Source of the DNA: Porticoccus litoralis
GTDB lineage: Bacteria; Pseudomonadota; Gammaproteobacteria; Pseudomonadales; Porticoccaceae
NCBI RefSeq assembly: GCF_030676955.1
Contig: NZ_JAUUUU010000001.1
Span: 620,001 to 684,000, forward strand
Direction: 5' to 3'
DNA length: 64,000 nucleotides
Shown: positions 16,198 through 24,721 of the stretch, in pieces
Layout: each line of letters opens with the position of its first letter
How positions within the stretch are numbered: the first letter of the stretch is position 1
Made by a program: the position numbers and the translations under genes
The notes under the pieces: generated by a model
The model's database searches: none
What the model was told of the DNA's origin: nothing
Seen by the model: the letters and a program-made list of their open reading frames with translations, nothing else

Positions 16198-18000
16198 ATG
16201 TCTTCCCCTGATTTTACTTCACTGGGCATTGCCAACCCGGTGTTGCAAGCCGTGCAATCCCTCGGCTACGAACAACCCTCTCCCATCCAGGCACAAAGCA
16301 TTCCCATCTTACTTGAAGGCGCTAACCTGCTGGGTGTCGCACAAACCGGCACAGGCAAAACCGCAGCCTTTGCTCTGCCATTATTGAGTCGGCTCGACAG
16401 CACCCAGAAAACGCCCCAGGTGCTGGTGCTGACGCCTACCCGTGAGCTGGCGATTCAGGTGGCCGAAGCGTTTCAGACCTACGCCCGCCACATCAAAGGC
16501 TTTCATGTACTGCCGATTTACGGTGGGCAGGATATGCGTGGCCAACTGCGAGGCCTGCAGCGCGGAGCTCAGGTGATTGTCGGCACCCCCGGACGTATTC
16601 TCGATCACCTGCGCCGCCGCAGTCTCAACCTTGGAGAGGTGCGGGCGCTGGTTCTGGATGAAGCCGACGAAATGTTGCGCATGGGCTTTATCGACGACGT
16701 AGAAACCATTCTTTCGGAAACCCCGAACAACTGTCAGCGCGCGCTGTTTTCCGCCACCATGCCGCCAGCCATTCGCCGGGTGGTTTCCAAATACCTCGGC
16801 GATGCAAAAGAAGTCAGCATCGCTTCTAAGACCCGCACTGTAGAGCGCATCAGTCAACGCTACCTGATGGTTCAGGGTCGCCACAAAATGGATGCTCTGA
16901 CCCGCATTCTTGAGGTGGAAGATTTCGATGGCATGATCATTTTTGTGCGCACCAAATCAGCTACCGTGGAAGTGGCGGAAAAACTCGAGGCTCGAGGTTT
17001 TTCCTCTGCGGCGTTGAATGGCGACCTGAGCCAGGCATTGCGTGAGCGCACTATCAACCGCCTGAAGAAAAATCAGGTCGACATTGTGGTCGCTACCGAT
17101 GTTGCCGCCCGCGGACTGGATGTGGAGCGAATCAGCCACGTCATTAACTACGATATTCCCTACGACAATGAAGCCTATGTGCACCGTATCGGCCGCACTG
17201 GCCGTGCCGGTCGCGAAGGCCAGGCCATTCTCTTCGTAGCCCCGAAAGAGCGTCGTCTGTTGCGCTCCATTGAACACTCGACCGGCCAGGCTATCACGTC
17301 CATGGACCTGCCCACCGGCGAGCAGGTCAGCAATCAGCGGATTGAACAGTTCCAGCAACAGATTTTGAAGACCTTGGAAGCCACCGACCTCGACGTCTTC
17401 CGCGAATTGCTTGAAAAACTGGCCCATGATCAGGAACTGTCCATGACAGATATCGCTGCGGCACTGGCCTCGCAGCTGCAGCAGGATCGCCCGCTGTTTC
17501 CGAAGTTGGCTCATATTGAAACCGGCGATCGCAACCGCAATGCCGACAGGGAAAAACCTTTACGCGAACCCCGGGAACCACGCAGCCGCGAAAGAAGGGA
17601 ACCTCGCGAGTCTGCCCGTGCAGAACGCCCGGAGCGTAACCGCGAACCGAGAAAGCAGCGCGATGAGCACGGCGAGTTCGAAATGGTCACCTACCGTATG
17701 GAAGTGGGGAAAAACCACGGCGTCACGCCAGGCGATATTGTTGGCGCCATTGCCAATGAAGCCGATATAGAAAGCCGCTACATCGGACACATCAAGCTGA
17801 ATGATGATTACAGTACAGTGGAGTTGCCGGAGGGAATGCCAAAAGAGCTGTTTGATCACCTTCGCAACAAAGTGCGGGTTTGCCAGCACCCCATGAAGCT
17901 CAGCCTGGTGGACAGCGGCACATCGAAAAAACCTAGCAGTAAAGGCAAAGCAGGAAAAGAAAAACCGGCACATCCGAAGCCACGTAAAAAACGTAGCTGA
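16198..18000 (+). CDS. deaD: DEAD-box ATP-dependent RNA helicase (CsdA/DeaD type)
   Basis: Encodes 600 residues from ATG 16198; a TTG seven codons upstream is in frame but less likely. Motifs in order: Q motif (near 27), AQTGTGKT (about 45), PTRELAIQ, GTPGR, VLDEADEML (about 155), SAT, IIFVRT, ARGLDVERI and HRIGRTGRAG. After the two RecA domains come a basic RE-rich linker (450-500) and a DbpA/CsdA RNA-binding domain (EVGKNHGVTPGDIVGAIAN, about 505-575), then a lysine-rich tail. CsdA/DeaD helps ribosome assembly and mRNA turnover, especially in the cold. A hairpin terminator follows directly. Confidence 0.93.
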   Translation: MSSPDFTSLGIANPVLQAVQSLGYEQPSPIQAQSIPILLEGANLLGVAQTGTGKTAAFALPLLSRLDSTQKTPQVLVLTPTRELAIQVAEAFQTYARHIKGFHVLPIYGGQDMRGQLRGLQRGAQVIVGTPGRILDHLRRRSLNLGEVRALVLDEADEMLRMGFIDDVETILSETPNNCQRALFSATMPPAIRRVVSKYLGDAKEVSIASKTRTVERISQRYLMVQGRHKMDALTRILEVEDFDGMIIFVRTKSATVEVAEKLEARGFSSAALNGDLSQALRERTINRLKKNQVDIVVATDVAARGLDVERISHVINYDIPYDNEAYVHRIGRTGRAGREGQAILFVAPKERRLLRSIEHSTGQAITSMDLPTGEQVSNQRIEQFQQQILKTLEATDLDVFRELLEKLAHDQELSMTDIAAALASQLQQDRPLFPKLAHIETGDRNRNADREKPLREPREPRSRERREPRESARAERPERNREPRKQRDEHGEFEMVTYRMEVGKNHGVTPGDIVGAIANEADIESRYIGHIKLNDDYSTVELPEGMPKELFDHLRNKVRVCQHPMKLSLVDSGTSKKPSSKGKAGKEKPAHPKPRKKRS

Positions 18001-18015
18001 TCAACGCCCCCATCA

Positions 18016-18043
18016 AAGCCGGACACAGAGTCCGGCTTTTTTT
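18016..18043 (+). terminator. Rho-independent terminator of deaD
   Basis: AAGCCGGA (18016-18023) pairs with TCCGGCTT (18031-18038) and runs into eight T residues from 18037. A clean intrinsic terminator 15 bp after the helicase stop. Confidence 0.9.
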
Positions 18044-18108
18044 TGCACTGACGAATACGGCACTGTCTCCTATACTCAGGCTTTGAACTGGTCAGGGAAG
18101 GCAAAAAG

Positions 18109-19137
18109 ATGAAACGCATTGTGATCTGTGCCGATGGCACGTGGAATCGTCCGGAAAAAGATCTTGGCAAGGACCACCCCACCAACATTCTCAAGTTGGC
18201 CAGGGCAGTGCGCCCGGTGGACAACCAATCGACACCTCAACAGGTGTTCTATGATTGGGGCGTGGGCTCCTATTATGACCCATTGATCGGAGGCGCCACC
18301 GGCAAGGGCATTAATAAAAACATCATGGATGACTACCGTTACCTGGTGCAGAATTATTCGCCGGGCGATGAACTGTTCCTGTTCGGCTTCAGCCGCGGCG
18401 CCTACACCATCCGCAGCCTGTGCGGTCTGATCAATAATTGCGGCATACTGAAACGCCCGGATGCCCAGCTCATTCAACAGGCATTTGATCACTACAAAAA
18501 ACCGGGCAAAGCCTACCACCCGGATGGCGAAGCATCCCTGGCCTTCCGCGCCAAACACGCTCACCCCAGTCGCGAGATCAAGTTTGTCGGGGTCTGGGAT
18601 ACCGTGGGCGCCCTGGGCATTCCCTTTTCCTTTCTCGGTTTACTGGATAAAAAAGACGAGTTCTACGACACCAAGATAGGACCCAACATCCGTATGGCAC
18701 GTCATGCCATGGCCATTGATGAAGTTCGCTCAGACTTCCAGCCGACCATCTGGCAGCCCCGGCCAGGACTGGACCTGAAACAGGTGTGGTTTGCTGGAGT
18801 ACACAGCAATATCGGCGGCAGTTATGCGCCGGATGATGATGGCGGTTTGCTTTCGGATATTCCCCTGAAGTGGATGATCAGGGAAGCACGTCACGCGGGG
18901 CTGGGTGTGGAACAACACCTGCTCGATAATTTACGACCGGCACATTTGGCCACGCTGCATCGCTCACGCAAACATATCTACCGTTCAAAGAGGCCGTACT
19001 ACCGGCCAATTGCGCACAATGACACACTATTGATGCACACCACAGTCAAGCAACGCTGGGAACAGGGCTCCAGTTATCGGCCTAAAAATCTGGCACAACA
19101 CCTGGAAGCCCACGGCTGGCCGACGCTGGTCAGCTAG
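18109..19137 (+). CDS. DUF2235 alpha/beta-hydrolase (Tle1-like phospholipase domain)
   Basis: Encodes 342 residues forming one complete DUF2235 domain. Signatures are VICADGTWNRPEKD at the N-terminus, the nucleophile elbow GFSRGAYTIR (G-x-S-x-G, Ser near residue 94), VGVWDTVGALG near 160, and the catalytic-His region FAGVHSNIGGSY near 226. The same domain is found in type VI secretion lipase effectors (Tle1), but those are usually longer; no vgrG, PAAR or other T6SS gene is nearby and there is no signal peptide. It is therefore probably a cytosolic lipase or esterase of unknown substrate. Its last four bases overlap, tail to tail, the stop of the DUF4864 gene. Confidence 0.85.
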   Translation: MKRIVICADGTWNRPEKDLGKDHPTNILKLARAVRPVDNQSTPQQVFYDWGVGSYYDPLIGGATGKGINKNIMDDYRYLVQNYSPGDELFLFGFSRGAYTIRSLCGLINNCGILKRPDAQLIQQAFDHYKKPGKAYHPDGEASLAFRAKHAHPSREIKFVGVWDTVGALGIPFSFLGLLDKKDEFYDTKIGPNIRMARHAMAIDEVRSDFQPTIWQPRPGLDLKQVWFAGVHSNIGGSYAPDDDGGLLSDIPLKWMIREARHAGLGVEQHLLDNLRPAHLATLHRSRKHIYRSKRPYYRPIAHNDTLLMHTTVKQRWEQGSSYRPKNLAQHLEAHGWPTLVS

Positions 19138-19586
19138 GCGGAGATACCCTTGTAAGGCAGCATCATCACATTGGTGATTTTCCAGCTTTTATCCTGCTGC
19201 CTGACGAGGGTGTAAACCACCTGCCACAACTGCCGGTTGGCATCTGTCACCAGCAGTTCCTGCAATACTTCATCATCATCCAGAGAGCTGCGACCAAAGG
19301 TATAGGAAACCGGCCGGTAAAGTGGCTGATACTGATTGCGAACCATGGTGATAAACATTTCCTCGGTAGGAAATGCCTCTCTGACGCTGGGCGCTGCAAA
19401 CGAATAGGCGGACTGGTGGTCGTCGACACGAAACGCCTGGATCTGCCCATCGATCACGTCCCGCACAGCGGCTCGATCCTCACCCTGTAGAGGTTCATCC
19501 GCAAGCGCAGAAAACGCCACGCACGTCAGCAATACCGTTATCAACAGCCGCCCTAAAGGGCTTTTTGATGCGTACACTCCAGCCAT
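19134..19586 (-). CDS. secreted DUF4864 protein
   Basis: Encodes 150 residues. Residues 1-29 are a signal peptide (basic start, then LLITVLLTCVAFSALADE with a likely cut after SALA), so the mature protein is periplasmic. The rest is a small alpha+beta fold with AAVRDVIDGQIQAFRVDDHQSA and a WQVVYTLVRQQDKSWKI strand near the end, matching DUF4864, which is distantly like the SnoaL/NTF2 group. No function is known to me. It converges on the DUF2235 gene with a 4-bp overlap of the coding regions (19134-19137), leaving no room for a terminator between them. Confidence 0.75.
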   Translation of the reverse strand: MAGVYASKSPLGRLLITVLLTCVAFSALADEPLQGEDRAAVRDVIDGQIQAFRVDDHQSAYSFAAPSVREAFPTEEMFITMVRNQYQPLYRPVSYTFGRSSLDDDEVLQELLVTDANRQLWQVVYTLVRQQDKSWKITNVMMLPYKGISA

Positions 19587-19799
19587 AAAATCACCTCATT
19601 CCCAGCCATCATCTGACATTAGTTTCCTTCTTATACCCAGGCGACCGGCTATTCGGATCAGTTTATCCCTTTGTCATTACACCCTTGCACTTCCTTAACT
19701 CTAGCTCCAGCTCATGAATTCGTCTAATACCTCAGGTAGATAGCAAGCCTGAATAGATCAATCGGTAATAAAAAGTGACAAGACCAGTTTCAACAAGAC

Positions 19800-19823
19800 A
19801 AAAAAAACCCGGCCTAAGCCGGG
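19800..19823 (-). terminator. Rho-independent terminator of aceEF
   Basis: On the minus strand CCCGGC (from 19823) pairs with GCCGGG (to 19808) and is followed by eight T residues (19807-19800). It lies 24 bp beyond the aceF stop. Confidence 0.9.
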
Positions 19824-19846
19824 CGCATGGCGCGGAGGTAATCGTA

Positions 19847-21814
19847 TTACAGGGCCAGTCGACGTATGTCGCCCAGCACTGCTGTCAGATAGGTAAAGAA
19901 GCGGCCACAATCGGCGCCGTTAATAATGCGGTGATCGTAGGAAACACTGAGGGGGAGCAGCAGCCTTGGCACAAACTCACTGCCATTCCAAACCGGTTTT
20001 GTCTGGGATTTGGATACCCCGAGAATGGCAGCCTCAGGAGCGTTCACAATCGGTGTGAAGCCGTTACCCCCAATAGCACCTAGGCTTGAAATGGTGAAAC
20101 AGCCGCCCTGCATGTCTGTTGCCGTCAACTTGCCTTCCCGGGCCTTGGCCGCCAACTCATTGGTTTCATCAGCCAGCTGCCACAAACCCTTACTGTCTAC
20201 ATCGCGGATCACCGGGACAACCAGCCCCCGAGGGGTATCAACCGCTATACCGATATGGATGTATTTTTTCTGCACAAAGTGTTCGCCATTGGCGGTGATG
20301 GAGCGATTGAATTCAGGATTCGCTGCCAGTGCATGGGCGCAGGCCTTGAGCAGGAATGGCAACGGTGTGAGCTTGGTTCCGCGTTTTTCCGCCTCTTGCT
20401 TCAAGGATGCCCGGAAGACCTCCAGGTCAGTGATATCGGCATCGTCAAACTGGGTGACATGGGGCACATTCAGCCAACTGCGCTGCATATTTGCCGCCGT
20501 CAGCTTGTGAATTTTCTGTAGCGGGATCATCTCGATCTCGCCAAATTTGCTGAAGTCCACATCCGGAATTGCCGGAATACCGGCCCCACCCGCAGACATT
20601 ACAGGGGCGCTTTCAGCTTTGGCAACAGCTTGTTTTACGTAGTTGTGCAGATCTTCTTTGAGAATACGACCACGAGGGCCGCTGCCGGAAACCTTGCTCA
20701 AGTCTACACCCAGCTCACGGGCCAGTGCCCTGGATGCAGGACCAGCATAGACATCTCCTGCCGACACGGCAGGTGCTTTCTCCTTAGTCTCGGCAGGGAC
20801 CGGAGTTGGGGCCGTTGCTGGAGCCTCAGCCGGTGCCACTTGAGTTTCTGGAGCAGCTTCGCTTGCAGTCGGTGTTGTTACCTGGTCAGGAGCCGAGGTC
20901 CTCATTCTGGCAATACGGTCGCCAGTGGAGACTTTATCCCCCACGTTGACCAATACCTCCAGCAATTCGCCATCAAACGGCGCAGGCAATTCCATGGTGG
21001 CCTTGTCGGTTTCCACCACCAGAATCCCGTCTCCTTCACTCAGAGTAGCGCCTGACTCAGCAGCAATTTCGATCACTTCCACCGCATCGGCACCGCCGGT
21101 ATCCGGAACCAGGACATCCTGCTCAGCGGCTACCGCTGAAGCTGATGGCGCTGCGGGCTCGGCCACCGGAAGTTCCGCCTCGGCAACAGCCGGTGCATCA
21201 CTGGATTCTGAGATAGCGGAAGTCTCACCGTCTGCAGATGCACCAACGATCACAGCCAGCACATCCCCACTGGTAATCCTGTCGCCAACCTTGACCAACA
21301 GCTGTTTGATGGTACCACCACAGGAAGCAGGCACCTCCATCGTGGCCTTGTCGGTTTCCACCACCACGATGCCATCACCTTCAGCAATCACATCACCCTC
21401 GGCAACAGACAGCTCAATAATTTCAAGCGGTTCATCGGTGCCAGTATCCGGCACTGTGGCCTTTTGCTCTGCGGTACCCTGTGAGGCCGGTTTCGACTGT
21501 TCGGCAACCGCTTCCGGTGCTGGATCAGAGGTAGCAGTCTCGGGATTGGCAGCCTCCGTTTTCCCGGCAGCGACAGATGCAGTCTCGATTTCAGCAATTG
21601 GCGTACCCTCGCTGACCGTATCGCCCTCTGCCACCAGCATTTTTTTGATGATGCCGATCTGGGGACTGGGCACATCCATGGTCGCCTTGTCGGACTCCAG
21701 AACAATCAAGGACTGCTCAAGTTCGACACTGTCACCCTCTGCGACGCAAAGCTCGATGACTTCTACTGACTCGGCTCCGCCGAGATCGGGTACGAATATT
21801 GTTTCGGCTGTCAC
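19847..21814 (-). CDS. aceF: pyruvate dehydrogenase E2, dihydrolipoamide acetyltransferase, three lipoyl domains
   Basis: Encodes 655 residues. Three N-terminal lipoyl domains are visible, each with the lipoylated Lys in a (E)SDKATM or ETDKATM motif near residues 44, 158 and 273. They are joined by long Ala/Pro/Glu-rich mobile linkers. A peripheral-subunit-binding domain follows (AGPASRALARELGVDLSKV...GPRGRILKEDL, about 355-395), then the catalytic CoA-acetyltransferase core with the C-terminal active-site SYDHRIINGADCGRF near 627. It moves the acetyl group from E1 to CoA. The order aceE-aceF with a 15-bp gap is a standard operon. No lpd gene adjoins. Confidence 0.96.
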   Translation of the reverse strand: MTAETIFVPDLGGAESVEVIELCVAEGDSVELEQSLIVLESDKATMDVPSPQIGIIKKMLVAEGDTVSEGTPIAEIETASVAAGKTEAANPETATSDPAPEAVAEQSKPASQGTAEQKATVPDTGTDEPLEIIELSVAEGDVIAEGDGIVVVETDKATMEVPASCGGTIKQLLVKVGDRITSGDVLAVIVGASADGETSAISESSDAPAVAEAELPVAEPAAPSASAVAAEQDVLVPDTGGADAVEVIEIAAESGATLSEGDGILVVETDKATMELPAPFDGELLEVLVNVGDKVSTGDRIARMRTSAPDQVTTPTASEAAPETQVAPAEAPATAPTPVPAETKEKAPAVSAGDVYAGPASRALARELGVDLSKVSGSGPRGRILKEDLHNYVKQAVAKAESAPVMSAGGAGIPAIPDVDFSKFGEIEMIPLQKIHKLTAANMQRSWLNVPHVTQFDDADITDLEVFRASLKQEAEKRGTKLTPLPFLLKACAHALAANPEFNRSITANGEHFVQKKYIHIGIAVDTPRGLVVPVIRDVDSKGLWQLADETNELAAKAREGKLTATDMQGGCFTISSLGAIGGNGFTPIVNAPEAAILGVSKSQTKPVWNGSEFVPRLLLPLSVSYDHRIINGADCGRFFTYLTAVLGDIRRLAL

Positions 21815-21829
21815 TATCTCTTCTCGTTC

Positions 21830-24478
21830 TCAGCAGCTCAAGGGGTTGATTTTTTCGGGGTCGAGGTTGAAGTCGGCAATTGCCTTGGCAACCACTGATT
21901 TCTCGATTTGACCCTCGTCAGCCAGCGCTTTAAGGGCTGCGACGGTTACAAAGTAGCGGTTGACCTCAAAGAAATGACGCAGTTTTTCCCGGCTGTCACT
22001 GCGACCAAAACCATCGGTGCCCAGCACGTAGTAGCTGGCTGGCACGAAGGCGCGCAGTTGCTCGGTGTAGCTTTTCATATAGTCTGTCGCCACCACAACT
22101 GGACCCTGACGGTCTGCCAGCTGCTCGGTGATATAGGGAACTTTGGGATCAGACTCCGGGTGCAACATGTTCCAGCGCTGGGCAGCCTGCCCCTCGCGGG
22201 CCAGCTGGTTAACACTGGTGAGGCTCCAGATATCCGCCTCAACATTGAACTGCTCCCGCAGTATGTCAGCCGCGGCCCTCACCTCATTGAGAATGGCACC
22301 GGCACCCATCAGTTGCACTTTCAATTTGCTGTCACTGCTTTCCTCAAACAGGTACATGCCTTTGATGATGCCCTCTTCCGCACCTTCCGGCATCGCTGGC
22401 TGCAGGTAGTTCTCGTTCATGGTGGTGATGTAATAGAAGCAGTTTTCCTTGTCCTGGAACATCGACTTCAGGCCGTCCTGCATAATCACCACCAACTCGT
22501 AACCGTAAGCGGGATCGTATGTCCGGCAGTTGGGAATGGTGTTGGCCAGCACATGACTGTGGCCATCCTGGTGCTGCAAGCCTTCACCGTTCAGAGTCGT
22601 GCGACCGGACGTGGCGCCTATCAGGAAGCCCCGTGCCTGCATGTCGCCAGCAGCCCATGTGAAATCTCCAATGCGCTGAAAACCGAACATGGAGTAGAAG
22701 ACGTAGACCGGAATCATCGGGCAATCGTAATTGCTGTAGGAGGTGGCCAGAGCCATCCAGGCGGACACGGCGCCAGCTTCATTGATGCCTTCTTCGAGAA
22801 TCTGGCCGCGCTTGTCTTCCTTGTAATACATGATCTGGTCGCGGTCCTGGGGTACGTACTTCTGGCCCGCTGAGGAGTAGATGCCCAACTGTCGGAACAT
22901 CCCTTCCATACCGAAAGTTCTGGCCTCGTCGGGCACGATAGGCACGACCCTTTCACCGATATTCTTGTCTTTCACCAGGGCACCCAGCAGTCTGACAAAG
23001 GCCATAGTGGTGGAAATCTTGCGGTCGCCGCTACTCTCCAGCAACTTGCTGAAATCATCCAGCGGCGGTGTCTGCAACGGCTCAAAGTCAGGACGGCGAC
23101 TCGGTACCGGACCACCCAGTGCTGCACGACGTTTTTTCATGTACGCCATTTCCGGGCTGTCTTCCGGCGGCCGATAATAGGGAACCTTTTCCAACTCATC
23201 ATCCGGGATGGGGATCCCGAAGCGATCTCTGAAATGCTTGAGCCCTTCAAAGTCCAGTTTCTTGATGGAGTGGGTATCATTGGCAGCTTCACCAACACCC
23301 ATACCATATCCCTTCACGGTTTTTGCCAGAATCACTGTGGGTTGCCCCTTGTGCGCCATGGCTTCCGCATAGGCAGCGTAGACCTTGTAGGGATCGTGAC
23401 CACCACGGTTCAGGTACATAATGTCGCGGTCACTGAGGTGTTCCACCATTTCCTTCAGCTCTGGGTAGGCCCCAAAGAAGTGTTCTCGGGTATAGGCACC
23501 ACCGTTGTGTTTGTAGTTCTGGTAGTCACCATCGCATGCTTCATCCATGCGTTTCTGCATCAATCCCGATTCATCTTTTTCAAACAGGGGGTCCCAATGA
23601 CGACCCCAGACAACCTTGATGACATTCCAGCCCGCACCGCGGAAAACACCTTCCAGTTCCTGAATAATCTTGCCGTTACCACGCACCGGCCCGTCCAGTC
23701 GTTGCAGGTTACAGTTAACCACAAACACCAGGTTTTCCAGTTCCTCACGGCCTGCCAGGGAAATGGCGCCGAGGGTTTCTGGCTCGTCACATTCTCCATC
23801 ACCCAGGAATGCCCAGACCTTGCGGTCGCCGCGCGGGGATAAGCCGCGAGCCGAGAGGTAACGCATCACGTGCGCCTGATAGATAGCCTGCAGAGGACCC
23901 AGCCCCATGGACACTGTGGGGAACTGCCAATAGTCCGGCATCAACCAGGGGTGCGGATAGGATGACAAGCCCTTGCCATCCGCTTCCCGGCGATAATTAT
24001 CCAGCGCCTCTTCATCAAAGCGGCCTTCCAGGTATGAGCGGGCATAAATACCGGGGGCACTGTGGCCCTGAAAATAAATCAGATCGCCCAACTCATCGCC
24101 CTCGTTACCGCGGAAAAAATAGTTGAAGCCGATATCGTATAGCGTGGCCGAAGAGGCAAAAGAAGCGATATGCCCACCAATGCCTTCTTCAGGATTTTTG
24201 TTGGCGCGCATCACCATCGCCAGCGCGTTCCAACGAATCATGGAGCGAATGCGCCGCTCCATAAACAGGTCGCCGGGCATACGTTTTTCGCGGGTAACAG
24301 GAATCGTGTTGCGATAGGGCGTGGTGATTGCCGGTGGCATACCGACACCGGTGGACGTCGCCCTGTCGAGCAGCTGTTGTAGCAGAAACGCTGCACGTTC
24401 AGGGCCTTGGTATTTTAATACAGAATCCAGAGACTCAAGCCATTCCTGGGTCTCGACAGGATCCATATCTTTATGCAT
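21830..24478 (-). CDS. aceE: pyruvate dehydrogenase E1 (homodimeric type)
   Basis: ATG 24478 (MHKDMDPVETQEWLESLDSV) gives 882 residues, the length I recall for the Pseudomonas enzyme. The frame is open to an ATG at 24544, but that codon touches a GGAGG sequence with no spacing, so it is a poor start. The enzyme decarboxylates pyruvate with ThDP and acetylates the E2 lipoyl groups. Visible: the active-site region GHIASFASSATLYDIGFNYFF (about 103-122), the ThDP motif FLGDGECDEPETLGAI...NCNLQRLDGPV (about 205-255), and the C-terminal transketolase-like domain. First gene of aceEF, with no pdhR-type regulator beside it. Confidence 0.95.
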   Translation of the reverse strand: MHKDMDPVETQEWLESLDSVLKYQGPERAAFLLQQLLDRATSTGVGMPPAITTPYRNTIPVTREKRMPGDLFMERRIRSMIRWNALAMVMRANKNPEEGIGGHIASFASSATLYDIGFNYFFRGNEGDELGDLIYFQGHSAPGIYARSYLEGRFDEEALDNYRREADGKGLSSYPHPWLMPDYWQFPTVSMGLGPLQAIYQAHVMRYLSARGLSPRGDRKVWAFLGDGECDEPETLGAISLAGREELENLVFVVNCNLQRLDGPVRGNGKIIQELEGVFRGAGWNVIKVVWGRHWDPLFEKDESGLMQKRMDEACDGDYQNYKHNGGAYTREHFFGAYPELKEMVEHLSDRDIMYLNRGGHDPYKVYAAYAEAMAHKGQPTVILAKTVKGYGMGVGEAANDTHSIKKLDFEGLKHFRDRFGIPIPDDELEKVPYYRPPEDSPEMAYMKKRRAALGGPVPSRRPDFEPLQTPPLDDFSKLLESSGDRKISTTMAFVRLLGALVKDKNIGERVVPIVPDEARTFGMEGMFRQLGIYSSAGQKYVPQDRDQIMYYKEDKRGQILEEGINEAGAVSAWMALATSYSNYDCPMIPVYVFYSMFGFQRIGDFTWAAGDMQARGFLIGATSGRTTLNGEGLQHQDGHSHVLANTIPNCRTYDPAYGYELVVIMQDGLKSMFQDKENCFYYITTMNENYLQPAMPEGAEEGIIKGMYLFEESSDSKLKVQLMGAGAILNEVRAAADILREQFNVEADIWSLTSVNQLAREGQAAQRWNMLHPESDPKVPYITEQLADRQGPVVVATDYMKSYTEQLRAFVPASYYVLGTDGFGRSDSREKLRHFFEVNRYFVTVAALKALADEGQIEKSVVAKAIADFNLDPEKINPLSC

Positions 24479-24606
24479 TTCCAATACCTTATCTATTAAT
24501 TCGTTATCGTTGTCGGGGATGCGGCTTTGTTCACTATAGAACATCCTCCGGCTATATGAGTTTGCGGCTCACGCATGTGCCAACGGCGTGTAGTATAACT
24601 ACATAA

Positions 24607-24661
24607 AAAAGGGCTTTCAACCACGACTTTGGGACAACCCTTCGCGATCAAAAGCCCTTTT
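24607..24661 (-). terminator. inverted repeat, probable terminator of the M16 peptidase gene
   Basis: AAAAGGGCTTT (24607-24617) and AAAGCCCTTTT (24651-24661) are perfect complements separated by 33 nt. On the minus strand the distal arm ends in a run of T, so transcripts of the peptidase gene at 24722 would meet it just beyond their stop. The loop is longer than usual. It also sits about 130 bp upstream of the aceE start and could influence that promoter region. Confidence 0.5.
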
Positions 24662-24721
24662 AAAAACACCTATCTTTATGTATTTAAAGATATTTTTATT
24701 TTTACAAAAAATATAGTTTTA

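Noticed and set aside
20925..21911. 328-codon plus-strand frame opposite aceF
   Set aside because: Ser/Thr/Pro-rich shadow of the lipoyl linkers; no start signal and no homology.
24479..24544. ATG 24544 as aceE start
   Set aside because: GGAGG abuts the ATG with no spacing; ATG 24478 restores the usual N-terminus and 882-residue length.
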